Below are positions 10,252-20,690 of a stretch of DNA of 40,548 nucleotides, piece by piece. The notes beneath the pieces were generated by a model. It saw only the letters and a program-made list of their open reading frames with translations. It did not search any database and was not told the DNA's origin. Both the position numbers and the translations under genes were made by a program. The stretch is from Phaeoceros laevis (lineage: Eukaryota; Anthocerotophyta; Anthocerotopsida; Notothyladales). Position 1 is the first letter of the stretch. The number at the start of each line of letters is the position of its first letter. Location: assembly GCA_049999765.1 (NCBI GenBank), contig JBNGIQ010009028.1, positions 1 to 40,548 on the forward strand. The letters are read 5' to 3'.

Positions 10252-12150
10252 AAAGCTTGAGATCTCATCAGTTTTGATGATGTAGCAATCTTGAGTTTGA
10301 GATGCAAAAAGCATGCGTGTATCCTTTCTGAGCCGAGAAACATGAGATTTCATGTTGTCCTGAGAAGGGCTTTGAATAAATTGACTCGGTTATGTGCCCA
10401 TTTGCCCTCAACTTTGCACTTGCTCATCTCTTGTTTATATCCACATGTGGCCATGGGCAATTGCCCCTGAAGTCTTCTCGTGTCAGTTGTCTGTGGTCAG
10501 CAGGCTATGCTCATAAGACGTTCATGAGTTCATGCGTTTACCTGCAATTGTCTTGTACAAACCCTAATGCTATACCAGGACAGCGATCGAGGTCCCCTCT
10601 TGTTTCCCATCCCACAATGGTCGCTAACCTTTGTCTCTCTCCTTAATTGTAATGAGGAAGAGTGAACTCTGAACAGTGCCCTGGACGTCCATCTTATGTG
10701 ACCAATGTAAGTTGCTTGCTAAGAGATTGAGTTGGTCCAGCTGGTTTTGTCACGCACCTTGCAATATTGGTTCACCAACTTGAAGGCGTTGCAACCAATA
10801 TTCAAATTGGTGAATCAATCGTTCATATAAATTCCAGGGTGCCTGACAAAATCCTGGGCCACCTCAATCCCTCAGCAAGCAAGCAACTTACACTAGTCAA
10901 AGAAGAGAAATTTTCAAGCATACTTTGCCAGGTTTTCAACTGGAGTGAGTTCTTCCCTCGGTGGTTACTGCAAATAACTGTGGAGGAGATCCAGATGGAC
11001 CACCGAATGGTATATCCAGCAGATTTACTGAAACTTGGCAAACTGTAGTCGCAAGTCTTGAAAATTCTTACGGGGCAGTGATGCTTGTCTGTCGGGTGCA
11101 AGTATCGGCAGTGAGCTAGCTCTGAAGCACATGCAGAGAGAGAGAGAGATATACATATACGTGCCTGGCCAGTATATCCTCACAGAACTGCGTGAATCTT
11201 CAGAGAACTGCATCTTTCAGTACAAGCCCTGGGCCCCTTCATTCTGCATGTCGTTAAAGTTCTTGCGACTTTTTTGGTGCGAATATGTAGTAGAACAACT
11301 AAACTGGGAGGGATTTGGAGATGCAGCTTCATCTTTGTGAACAAGTTTCAGGAGCAAATAGCTAGCACCCGTGATCTGTTGTCTTTCTTCCATAAAGTGA
11401 ATGCTGCAGCAAGGCTCTACTTCTTACTTACATTTGTAAAAAGAGTACCAAGGGTGTTCAGATGACAGTGGGTGCAAAATCTTGCAAAATGTGTGGATTG
11501 GTGAGGATCACGCAGCTTTCCAGAGCTGTCAACATTCATGCTGTCCCAATAGCATCCATATGAAGCCTTAATTTTTCCTAAAACTGAACAGCAGGAGCTC
11601 TGTCAAGACTGAATCTTGCTGCGAATAAGTCCGTCAGTACATCTGAGCAGTCATCCAACCAACGATGTGGGTGGTCCTTGGTCCATAATCTCATCAATTC
11701 CATTGCCCTCACAAGTAGCACTGCAGCCATGTGAACTTTGAGTTTCTTATGGTCATGAACATTTGTTTCACTGTTCGCCTCCCAGATATGTTTTTTTTTG
11801 TTGTGTTGCTATGCTATGCAACAGCTCGGTGCTAGTGCCGATTGGTCCGGTGGTGACAGCATGATCTTTGGCTCGACTGCAGCATTGTTAGCCGAGACAG
11901 ATTGTGCTGCTGTCAAACTGGAAGCGTACTAGTATTGTATGCATGCACGTTATGAGGGCCTTGCAAAGTGGATTTCCATGCTGTGACAGAATCCTTGCTT
12001 TGTTCCTTGTGACCGACTATCTTCCTTGTGACCGACTTGATGAATAGCAGATTCTGCACTAGCGTTTCTTCCGGAAAGGTCAAGCGCATGATCATTGCTC
12101 AGAGAGATTAGAGCAGCAATGTGCCACAGCCACTGCCGCTCATGAGTTGC
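10252..12150. other. Intergenic, remnants only
   Basis: There is no convincing gene in this 1.9 kb. It holds the 3' UTR of the TPD1-like gene, the right copy of a direct repeat, a short (AG)n microsatellite near 11135-11148 and a T-run near 11790. Open frames of 60-90 codons, such as one at 10767-11048, lack recognisable domains. Confidence 0.5.
11330..11550 (+). repeat. Direct repeat, right copy
   Basis: This is the diverged counterpart of 7520-7760, with the same landmarks in the same order and orientation. See that entry. No open frame is shared between the copies, so the repeat is probably non-coding. Confidence 0.6.
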
Positions 12151-12636
12151 TCAATTGGCGATTTGCAAGTCCTCGTCCTGAAGTACTGTCTCCTCATCAA
12201 CGAATAGCCTCCGGTAGGAGCACTCAAGAGAACACATTTTGCTGTGGGAAGGCAGGGACAAGGAAGGAACAGCTCCAGGTTGATGGTGCAGTACTTCGAA
12301 ATTGGAGACTGCGGTTGCGCACGTGAAAATTGGAGCCAACGCCGATGCCGCTGCTCTGGTCTGGACACCGTGTACATGAACTGCCTTCACATATTGAATG
12401 CGCTTCACCTCTTCTTGCGCTTTGAGCGCCTCCCACTTCTGTTCGTTCTTCCAATGGTGGATGTTCATTATACCCGGAGCTCTGCTACTACACCCGGTGA
12501 GGAGGTCCTCATTTAGCTCAGCCGTAGCCGCCGTGTCTGAGGCTACAGTCAAGAGAATGCTGGAGTAGAGTAGAGCTGCACACACCGGTTTTGCCACACA
12601 CTCGAAGTGCAGGACTCTCGACGTCGTGTCCGACAT
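12151..12636 (-). CDS. Unrecognised small protein, divergent from RPT1
   Basis: This open frame of 161 codons starts MSDTTSRVLHFECVAKPV and contains a short hydrophobic stretch (AALLYSSILLTVASDTAA) followed by a charged region (WKNEQKWEALKAQEEVKR). I do not recognise the family. Coding is supported by the duplicated copy near 17385-17450. There, the first codons after the ATG still read MSDT..VLH..-VAKPV in the same frame despite many base changes. The C-terminal half is less convincing. Possible donor sites after the charged region (for example GTACAC near 12374) suggest that the last 60 or so codons may really be intron. It shares a short promoter with RPT1. Confidence 0.45.
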   Translation of the reverse strand: MSDTTSRVLHFECVAKPVCAALLYSSILLTVASDTAATAELNEDLLTGCSSRAPGIMNIHHWKNEQKWEALKAQEEVKRIQYVKAVHVHGVQTRAAASALAPIFTCATAVSNFEVLHHQPGAVPSLSLPSHSKMCSLECSYRRLFVDEETVLQDEDLQIAN

Positions 12637-12813
12637 TTGTAGGGGCTAGAAGCTGGGGAACATTCTAAGGAAGGGAACATTCTAAGGAAGGTGAAGTCCT
12701 GAATTTTACGAGCCGTTTAAACCCTAGCGATGAGTAGTGATTAGTAGCGGCACTGGTACTCTGACTGTCGGTAATCTTACGGGGAGGAGAAGCAAGAGCC
12801 CGAAGAAACAATC
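12637..12813. promoter_or_regulatory. Divergent promoter of RPT1 and unknown gene
   Basis: This 177-base interval separates the two start codons. Within it GGAACATTCTAAGGAAG occurs twice in tandem (12658-12690). The interval is also preserved, in diverged form, upstream of the RPT1 pseudogene at 17455-17600. The duplication unit therefore carried the promoter with it. No TATA box is seen. Confidence 0.45.
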
Positions 12814-15043
12814 ATGCAGGACCCTGATATTACCGACGACAAGAATCCCCGGCCTTTGGATGACGACGACATCGCTTTGCTCAAGGCTCATGTATGTGTT
12901 CCTCTACTTGCCAGTTGGTCCTTTTGCTTTGCCGGCCCAAGCCCATAACTGCCTCGGGTCGGTCTTACAGGCGCTTGGTCCATACTCATACCAAATTAAG
13001 AAAACAGAGAAGGACATCAAGGAGATGGCCAAGAAGGTCAATGACCTTTGTGGTATGGATTTCTATTCCACCTGAAGCAGCTGTTGTTCTTTTCTGAAGG
13101 AGCCTGTTTGATAATTTTGTGCTTCGTTGTTTGGAAAGGAATCAAGGAATCCGACACTGGATTAGCTGTCCCCAGCCAATGGGACCTTGTTTCTGATAAA
13201 CAACTGATGCAAGAGGAGCAGCCTCTTCAGGTGGCTCGGTGCACTAAGATCATAAATCCAGGAGGAGATGATTCGAAATATGTCATCAACGTGAAGCAGA
13301 TAGCCAAGGTATGTGTATGTGATCTGGCATTTCACATGGGTTTCGTTGTGTTCTGCCAGACTAACTTTGCGTTCACAGTTCGTGGTAGGCCTTGGCGACA
13401 AAGTCTCTCCTACTGATATTGAGGAGGGGATGCGAGTTGGGTAAGCCCTGGCTTCAGTTATATTACCTATCCTGGACAGCTTCATCTTGAAAGGCGGATG
13501 CGGCATTTTAAGTTGCATGATCGGACATGAAGGTGCCGTGAGAAAACTGAATCTGTGCTTGATATTGCGTGGCTGTGTGTTTACCTGTGCACAGAAACCA
13601 TTGACCGTGATGTTCTTTCTTTTTGTCCGGACTGCAGTGTGGACAGGACCAAGTATCAGATACAAATCCCCTTACCACCAAAAATAGATCCGAGCGTGAC
13701 CATGATGACTGTTGAAGAAAAGCCAGACGTAACGTACAACGACATTGGTGGTTGCAAGGAACAGATTGAGAAAATGAGGGAGGTAGGGCTGGTGATCTTT
13801 GTGAGCCATCTGCTCCATTTTGCACATGAACCACTGCTCGAAGTTCATGCTGCCAGAGAAGGTTCTGATGGACTATGTTGCTTGCCTTGTGTTGGAATAT
13901 GCTACAGGTTGTGGAGCTGCCCATGCTGCATCCAGAAAAGTTTGTGAAACTTGGTATTGACCCACCCAAAGGTGTTCTCTGTTATGGCGCACCTGGCACA
14001 GGAAAGACACTCTTAGCACGTGCAGTTGCCAATCGCACTGATGCTTGCTTTATCCGGGTTATCGGCAGTGAATTAGTTCAGAAGTACGTGGGAGAGGGTG
14101 CACGAATGGTCAGAGAACTCTTCCAGGTAGTGCAGGAGACTTGTCATTCTATACTGCATCTTGTCATGGTTTTCAGCAGATTACAGGGTGCGAACAGTAG
14201 CATAGTCCTGAAGGTCTGCCTTTCACCAGATATATATGTTGTTGATCAATGCTGTTGGATTTCTGTTCTTGGCTGTGAGCAGATGGCACGGTCAAAAAAG
14301 GCATGCATTGTCTTCTTTGATGAAGTGGATGCGATTGGTGGGGCTCGATTTGATGACGGTGTGGGCGGTGACAATGAAGTGCAAAGAACCATGCTCGAAA
14401 TTGTCAATCAGCTGGATGGGTTCGATTCAAGAGGCAATATTAAGGTCCTGATGGCCACCAATCGGTGAGCTCACGCAGTTTACTCCTGTCCATTGCATCT
14501 GAGGACATAGAACGATACTGATTCTAAGGTTGTTATGCATGCCTTGCATTGCATAGCGTGGTTACTCTGCTTAAGCATGTGTAGACTGGTCATTGTGATG
14601 ATGACCGTTGTATGATTGTCACTTGTAGGCCTGATACACTAGACCCGGCGTTGTTGCGACCTGGAAGGCTAGACCGGAAGGTTGAGTTTGGGCTGCCAGA
14701 TTTGGAAAGCAGGACTCAGATTTTCAAGATTCATACCAGAACAATGAACTGCGAGCGGGACATCCGCTTTGAACTTCTTTCTCGACTTTGTCCTAATACA
14801 ACAGGTATACCGCATTGTTGCATTGCCTTGACAAAGTGCAATGATGTAGATACATGTACTAATAGTCCCGTGTGGAAACCCTCAGGGGCTGATATCCGGA
14901 GCGTGTGCACTGAAGCTGGAATGTACGCTATCCGAGCCAGGAGGAAAACCGTTACTGAGAAGGACTTTCTGGAAGCAGTAAACAAGGTGATTAAGGGGTA
15001 CCAGAAGTTCAGCGCTACACCCAAGTACATGGTGTACAACTAG
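12814..15043 (+). CDS. RPT1: 26S proteasome regulatory subunit 7 (RPT1), nine exons
   Basis: RPT1 is one of six AAA ATPases in the base of the 26S proteasome; it unfolds ubiquitinated substrates and feeds them to the core. Exons by splice signals and family identity: 12814-12891, 12971-13052, 13139-13308, 13379-13440, 13638-13782, 13908-14126, 14283-14464, 14629-14804 and 14886-15043. All introns are GT-AG. The model gives 423 residues, close to the 426 of Arabidopsis. Walker A is GAPGTGKT (about 206-213), where GPPGTGKT is usual. Walker B is IVFFDE (about 261-266) and the arginine-finger region is RPGRLDRK near 323. The C-terminus is YMVYN. The frame has no lesion. It is the only intact RPT1 here; three degraded copies lie downstream. 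Confidence 0.96.
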
Positions 15044-15927
15044 CCGTTGGTACTTGGCCACAGCACCAAGAGCTCCACCTCCCTGTAAGTAGGGCCTTCC
15101 ATATGGTGCTCTCCTAGTTTTGCCGAGGCAGGAAGGACTTTGTAAATATATAGCTGACAGCCATACCATTTTGCCAAAGAAGGAAGGGGTGCAGCCGGAA
15201 ACTCTATGAGATGAAAGTTTTTCATCCAATTCGGACACCGGAAACGGGTTTCCATGACTCCAAGCAGAGTTGTAAATATGTAAATATATGTCAGCATGAG
15301 TCTACACGACGGCAATTTGCAGGCAGTACTAAACTACTCAAGGGTCGAGTACCCTTGCCAGGCTGGTTGACACGCAACAAGTGTTACATAAGTGGTTATT
15401 CGAATTTCGGACTGCCAATTTGCTAAACATGAAATCCAAAACTGGACCACGCAGTATTGCGTAGTAGTGCACCGCGAATAAAAGGGCGGCTTTTCCATAT
15501 CATTTAAATTGCATCAAGTCAAGGGGATCGAGAGTCCGACTGACTGCTGATAGTGCTGTCATGGTAGGCCCGCGAACAATTTGTCATCTTCAGGCATGTG
15601 GGCAACTGGGCATGTGCTTGAAAGCTGGGTTTGTTGAAGCTGCAGACGCCTTACACCAAACAAAGCTTATACTAGTCTTTACCGACGCTTGGGTGCCGCA
15701 ATAGTTGTGTCATTGAGCATCGGGACATGCGTGGGCGGCGAGTTCATCCAGTGCTATATATCGGCTGGCAAGCCGAGGACAGACCGATCCAGCCGATCAA
15801 GTACTCAATTGCAAACTTGTAGCATTGCAATCCGGGGCCTCTGCTCGGAAGCCTGCCAGGGCTCTTGACGACCCACTTGAGCCTCCGTTGGAATCGATCT
15901 CCTGTAGACCTTGGCAAGCGCGCGATC
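15044..15927. other. Spacer: RPT1 3' UTR and dirigent 1 promoter
   Basis: The first 300-400 bases are probably the RPT1 3' UTR. Near the end, TATATAT at 15755-15761 lies 173 bases before the dirigent 1 ATG. Its context (CCAGTGC before the box) resembles the TATA context of the dirigent gene at 30514. No gene is seen between. Confidence 0.55.
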
Positions 15928-16640
15928 ATGGAGTCCGCAAGTGTGAAATGTGGTGCGCTGAGGTTGTGGAAGCTGCAGAAGCTGCTGGCTATGGCGGCAG
16001 TCGCATGGTGCCTGCTCTTCTTCCTAGGCCAGGCGGTGCAGGCGGAAGCCGCTGACTCTGACTCTTTGCTGCGATTGAGAGGCACAGGCGTAGGCGCCTA
16101 CGAGGCGGCCACATTGACGGTATACAGCTACAACACCCTGACCGGGAGCAACCCGACTTCCGTCAAGGTGGCTCCGTACAACAACACGCAAAGATGGACC
16201 ACGGTGTTTGTGGCGGACGACAGGGTGACCCGAACCAGCGACAGCAAGAACGGGGACGCCCTGGGGTGGATCAAGACCATCGGCGCCATCACGGATATCA
16301 CCGACACCGCGGCTTTCACCTCGCTCTTCCTCACCTTCCAACTCGACTACCCCGAGCAGGGTGTCAGCGGCACCGTGGTCACGGTCGGCACCGCCCCCAC
16401 CAACGCCGGGGACTACGTGATCGTGGGAGGCACCGGTTCCTTTATCTTGACCAGGGGTGTGCTCACCTTGGTGAGCACTGCCATGGACACCTCAGAGCTG
16501 GGGGTCACAGCCTTCAACAAGGAGTGGGTGTTCACCTTCTACCTCGACCCCGAAAGCGATCTCTTGCCCAAGCTCCNNNNNNNNNNCCCGAAAGCGATCT
16601 CTTGCCCAAGCTCCGCGCCATCCAGCTTGCAACCGCTTGA
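15928..16640 (+). CDS. Dirigent-like protein 1 (interrupted by an assembly gap)
   Basis: Dirigent proteins are secreted beta-barrel proteins that steer phenoxy-radical coupling in lignan, lignin or related phenolic biosynthesis. The ATG at 15928 is chosen because all four paralogues begin M(E/D)S..S at the same distance from a shared LLAMAAVA hydrophobic signal. Visible landmarks are TLTVYSYNTLTG, VAPYNNTQ (a glycosylation site), VFVADDRVTRTSD, the family signature VGGTGSF and FTFYLDPESD. A run of 10 N at 16577-16586 is flanked by an identical 28-base sequence on both sides. Collapsing that duplicate restores a frame of 225 codons ending KLRAIQLATA and TGA, as in the paralogues. The raw sequence would be frameshifted. 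Single exon. Confidence 0.88.
16549..16614. other. Scaffold gap with duplicated 28-bp flanks
   Basis: Bases 16549-16576 and 16587-16614 are identical and bracket ten N. This is the signature of two contigs whose overlap was not merged. It should not be read as a real duplication or frameshift of the dirigent gene. Confidence 0.85.
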
Positions 16641-16939
16641 GGCGCCCTAGCAGCTTCATCATTCCGTGTTTTTTTTTCCTTTTGTGGAGTCGGGCGTATC
16701 GGGAGTCTAGCTGTAATATGTAGTTGTAACTGGACACACTCTAAACGGTGCTTGTAATTTGGGAGTGCCTCTCTGTGTTGTGTTATAAATGTTTAGAAAG
16801 GTTAGGATGTGACTGTGTGATCATAGCATATCACAAGGCTAGCCCTGGTCGGTGAAAGTTCTTCGTTTGTAAGGCGAGCTCCATAAACATTCTGGTTGTA
16901 AGGCTTTCAAGATTCCCTTCCAAACGAGCAATCCAACTA
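16641..16939. other. Dirigent 1 3' UTR and spacer
   Basis: After the dirigent 1 stop this region shares stretches with the 3' regions of the other dirigent genes: TGTGGAGTCGG, then TAGTTGTAA..GGAC.CAC, then TGCCTC.CTGTGTTGTGTTATAA. No gene is seen. Confidence 0.55.
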
Positions 16940-17370
16940 CACATGATTTCATATTGTTCAAGCACCTTCGTCACACCTCTGACTTGCTTAGGTTACTCTT
17001 GAAAGCATTTTCACGACTGTGGCCCTCACTGCTTGCACAGAGGGCCAGTTTCCTCCACTCTTGAAAACGGCCAATTTACACGAGCCTTGGGATGAGCAGA
17101 CCCGGGATCCATGGGGAGCTTAGTTCAGGTACTACTTGGAACCCAGGGTGCAATCTGAGGTACGGCAACCTAGGTGTCCGGAAGTACGGATTCAGCAGAA
17201 ACAGGGACTTCTAATTCTACAGCTGCACTTACAAGTGCTGGCAACTGGGAATTTTAAGCAGCTTGGGGGCACCACAAAGGCTACCTTGGCAGGTGTCGTG
17301 CCAGGAGGTGGTGGTACATAGAAAGGCAGGTTCACTACTTGTTGGGTTCAACCTTAAGCGAGACTCACTA
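16940..17370 (+). pseudogene. PTM-like gene fragment (exon C region)
   Basis: This is a diverged, internally deleted copy of the intact PTM-like gene at about 33450-34090. Shared landmarks in order are ACCTCTGACTTGC.TAGGTTACTC, GACTGTGGCCCTCACT, CCAGTTTCCTCCACTC, AAACAGGGACTTCTAAT and GGGGGCACCACAAAGGCTAC. The frame is broken (GGTGGTACATAGAAAGG introduces TAG). The match stops abruptly near 17365, where sequence homologous to the RPT1 upstream region begins, marking a unit boundary of the tandem array. Confidence 0.88.
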
Positions 17371-17379
17371 GACTGAGGC

Positions 17380-18473
17380 TGGACGCACTGGTTTCGCCAC
17401 ACGATTGTAGTGGAGGACTTTCCAAGTGTCCGACATTCCAAGGGGGTAGGAGCGTAGGAGCTGGGGAGCGTTCGCAGGAAAGTGAAGACCTGAATGTTAC
17501 GAGCCAGTCTCAACCCTAGCGATTAGTAGTTGGCACGGGTACTCTAGACTGTCGCTATTCTTACTGGAAGGAGGAGAAGCAAGCGCCCGAAGAAACAATC
17601 ATGCAGGACCCGGGCCTGATATCAATTGACGACGACAAGAATCCCTGGCCTTTGGATGAGGACGGCATCGCTTTGCTCAAGGTTCATGTATGTGTTCCTC
17701 TACTTGCCGGTTGGTCCTTCTGCTTTGCCAACCCAAGCTAATAACTGCCCCGGGTTGCTCTTACAGGGCCTTGGTCATACTCATACCAAATTAAGAAAAC
17801 GGACAAGGACATCAAGGAGATGGCCAAAACGGTCAATGACCTTTGTGGTATGGATTTCTACTCCACCTGGAGCCGCCAGCAGCTGGTGTTTCTATCTTAA
17901 GGAGCCTACAGGTTTGACAATTTTGTGCTTTGTTGTTTGAAAAGGTCAAGGAATCCGACACTGGGCAAGCTATCCACGGGTAGTCAATGGGACCTTGTTT
18001 CAGATAAGGAATTGATGCAAGAAAAACAACTTTTTCAGCTGGCTTGGTTTACTAAGATCGTAAATCCAGGAGCCGATGACTCAAACCATGCACAGCACGA
18101 CTTCAGCAGATAGCCAAGGTATGTTCTGGCACGGCAACTATGCTTTCACAGTTCACGAGTGGTCGTGTTAGGTTGGCGACAATGTCTCACCTACTGATAT
18201 TGAAGAGGGGATGCCAGATGCGTATGGCTTCAATGATATTGCCTACCCTAGACTTGTAAGTTTGTTTCATTTTGAAATGCACCACGCATGCAGCATTTTA
18301 AGTTGCATGATCGGGGAGACATGGAGGTGCCTTCAGAAAACTGAGTCTTTGGTCGATCTGTATTGCGTCAGGCTGTTTGTTCTCCTGGGCACCAGTAGAA
18401 GCCATTTACCGTGATGTTCTTTCTTGTTGTCCGGACTGCAGTGTAGACAGGACCACGTATCAGATACAAATTC
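17380..18473 (+). pseudogene. RPT1 pseudogene a (5' half: promoter to exon 5 start)
   Basis: This matches 12575-13670 of the intact RPT1 locus, including the start of the divergent unknown gene, the shared promoter, exons 1-4, their introns and the first bases of exon 5. Lesions are clear. Exon 1 has extra codons after MQDP. Exon 2 has lost one base (GGCCTTGGTCATAC for GCGCTTGGTCCATAC). Exon 3 contains CACGGGTAGTCAATGG with a new TAG in one frame. Exon 4 is degraded. The copy runs into the N gap at 18474. It cannot make a proteasome subunit. Confidence 0.92.
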
Positions 18474-18483
18474 NNNNNNNNNN
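18474..18483. other. Scaffold gap (10 N)
   Basis: Ten N follow ATACAAATTC of the RPT1 pseudogene exon 5. Unlike the other three gaps, the flanks are not identical, so real sequence may be missing here, possibly the rest of the pseudogene. Confidence 0.9.
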
Positions 18484-18777
18484 GCCGTCTACACCACAAA
18501 TAAAATATTAAAATATAAAGTAGTCTTTTCGCGGCCTCTCGGCGCTGCAGTGATTGTGCAAATGAGAATCGAGACAGCACTAGTGTCAGGCGCGGTGGGC
18601 TCAAATCAGCCGAACCCAGCCGATCCACTCTGCAAACTTTGTAAAGTCCATTGCATGCGGACCTCTGGCCAGCTCTATATCTGGCAAGTTTGCAAGCGCT
18701 CTTGACGAAGCATCTCGAGCCACACAGACTCGCTCGCTAGGAATCGCAAGCTTAGCTGTTACAGGCGGCGATTCATC
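18484..18777. promoter_or_regulatory. Dirigent 2 upstream region
   Basis: This short interval contains a weak TATA-like site (CTATATC, about 18675-18681), 102 bases before the dirigent 2 ATG, in a CCAGCT context like that of the other dirigent promoters. An AT-rich stretch lies just after the gap. Confidence 0.4.
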
Positions 18778-19470
18778 ATGGACGTCTCCGCAAGTGCGAC
18801 GGTCACGAGTTTGGGGAAGCTGCGGAGGCAGCAGCTGCTGGCTATGGCGGCAGTCGCATCCAGCCTGCTCGTCTTCCTGGCCTGCGCAGTGCCGGCGGAA
18901 GCAGTATCAGCTCAGGCTCATCATGCCGTGTTGGGAAGCCGCTACGTGCCGGTCACATTGGTGGTGTGGAGCTACAACACGTTCACCGGGAGCCACCCGA
19001 CTTCGGTGGCGGTGGCGCCGTACAACCACACCGGAAACTTCCTCAGGGTGTTTGTGGCGGACGACAAGGTGTTCCGAACCAACGACACAAGCGGCGCTAC
19101 CTTGGGCTGGCTCAAAAGCCTCGGAGCGGACGTCGATGTCACCGATGCCGCGCTCTACAACCTCTTCTACCTCACCTTCTTCCTCGACTACCCCGAGCAC
19201 GACGTCAAAGGCACCGTGGTCGTGGTGGGCACCAACGGCAGCCCCGGAGGCGACTGGGACTACCCCATCGTAGCGGGAACCGGCTCCTTCTTCTTGTCCA
19301 AAGGGTTGGCCACCTTGAAAGTGAACACCTTGAACTTCGGGGAAATCGTTTCCTCCACCAAGTCGTGGTCGCTCACCTTCTACCTCGAGGCCGACAGCCC
19401 TGTCTTACCCAAGCTCAAAGCCATCGAGCTGGAAGATTCAGCCCTTGCAGCTGCGTATGCTTCAGCCTGA
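18778..19470 (+). CDS. Dirigent-like protein 2
   Basis: Intact single-exon gene of 230 residues and the most diverged of the four paralogues. The signal peptide contains LLAMAAVASSLLVFLACAV. The barrel region has TLVVWSYNTFTG, VAPYNHTG (glycosylation site), VFVADDKVFRTND and LGWLKSLGAD. The signature loop reads VAGTGSF (about 165-171) instead of VGGTGSF, and an extra segment GSPGGDWDYP precedes it. The tail ends ELEDSALAAAYASA instead of the shared AIQ.ATA. The predicted role is the same as for the paralogues: a secreted dirigent protein guiding radical coupling. The changed loop may alter substrate or stereochemistry, which is inference. Confidence 0.9.
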   Translation: MDVSASATVTSLGKLRRQQLLAMAAVASSLLVFLACAVPAEAVSAQAHHAVLGSRYVPVTLVVWSYNTFTGSHPTSVAVAPYNHTGNFLRVFVADDKVFRTNDTSGATLGWLKSLGADVDVTDAALYNLFYLTFFLDYPEHDVKGTVVVVGTNGSPGGDWDYPIVAGTGSFFLSKGLATLKVNTLNFGEIVSSTKSWSLTFYLEADSPVLPKLKAIELEDSALAAAYASA

Positions 19471-19979
19471 TGAGGTTCTTTTTGTTGTCGTGAGCGCCCC
19501 CGCAGTACTAGGAACTTTTCGTGTTATGCGCCTCCACATGGGAATCGAACACGCCGGCACCAGATTCAACCGCAGCTAGCTAGCACTTGGTGGTGTTTTG
19601 GCATACTAAAAACTTGTGGGCCTCCAAAATGGTTAGGATTTGTAATTTTGTAATAGCACCAGTAGCACAAGGCTGTTGCAAATTGCAATAGGTGATTGAA
19701 CTTCGTTGTAGCCATATTTTTGGTACATATGAGTGTTTCTTTCTTACACTCCAACTCTTCTCTTGGAAAGAAGAAGAAGAAATGTATCTATTGTTTGCAG
19801 TGTGATTCACCAGCTACTTGCGTACCACACATGTGTCGAAATGGAAGGCCACATGAAAGCTATGGCTAGAGGATCTTGCTCGCGACAACGAGTTTGGACA
19901 AGTTTGGACTGAATGCTAACGAACGCGACTATTTGTAAAACTTCCAACTGGAAAACTCTCTCGCTTTTAGTTTAATTTG
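19471..19979. other. Dirigent 2 3' region and spacer
   Basis: No gene is seen. At 19529-19555 lies CCTCCACATGGGAATCGAAC, the reverse complement of a motif that occurs in forward orientation downstream of dirigents 3 and 4. The rest is AT-rich spacer. Confidence 0.5.
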
Positions 19980-20690
19980 TGCCTCTCTCTGTTGTGGTAT
20001 GATGTTTTGCAACTTCGCCCGCACAGCACGGGCAGGGAGCTGTGCCACGCTTCACAACTCGGCGCTGCTCACCCAGTTTTGTCTATGGCATTGACATATG
20101 CTTTTGCCGGGCGCTCCTGCCACTGCTCGTCGGATGGTCCGGGGGCAGAAGAAGATGTAGCGTTCTGGTCTTCTTCTGCCTCCTTCCAGATAGGAGCTGC
20201 TGCTCGATGCGGCCATGAGAGCTCAGTGTGCAAACGACCGGGATTTTTATGCATATGGCGGGACCTATCTGTGGGCACCACAACAGCCAGCATAATAGCC
20301 ATGATGGCCCTCTGGAGTCCAACAAGGAGAGCCAGGCTCCAGTTCGTCCCCTCCTAAACCGGCCACCAGCCACAGCACGGGGCCCAGGCGGACAGCATGG
20401 CCGTCCCAGGTGGCAGAGGAGGTGCCCTGGGATGGCTTGGCTGCACATGTTGTTCTTGAAGAAGTGGCTCACAGCTGCGAGGAGGTTCATGGAGACTGCT
20501 CTGGCGGCTCTGGGGTTGTCGTGGTTCAGGCACCATCTGACGTCTCTGGAAGGGCGGCAGGCTAGGCTTCTTTGAAGAGGCTGTGGAGGTGGCTGACAGC
20601 AGGCAATTGCCTGCGCTTTTGTCTGCCTCAGGTTCGTTATTTTTCCGCAACTTTCCGTTTTTTCTAGAAGAAGCTTACTTGAAAGTTCGA
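19980..20690 (+). pseudogene. PTM-like 5' fragment
   Basis: This is a diverged copy of about 31450-32580, the sequence from the dirigent 4 3' UTR through the DDT exon into the next intron. Shared blocks include ACTTCGCCCGCACGGCACGG, TGTTGTTCTTGAAGAAG.GG and CTTTTGTCTGCCT.AGGTTCG. The core of the DDT exon (about 32192-32480 in the other copy) is deleted, and the frame is broken (CTTCTTTGAAGAGG). The match ends near GAGAGCTGG, where RPT1 intron 4 sequence begins. Confidence 0.85.

Noticed and set aside
10767-11048. 93-codon plus-strand frame with protein-like composition
   Set aside because: No recognisable family, no splice support and location in a repeat-remnant spacer; not reported as a gene.
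11132-11160. (AG)n tract as a regulatory GAGA element
   Set aside because: It is short, in a gene-free spacer and not near any supported start site; most simply a microsatellite.
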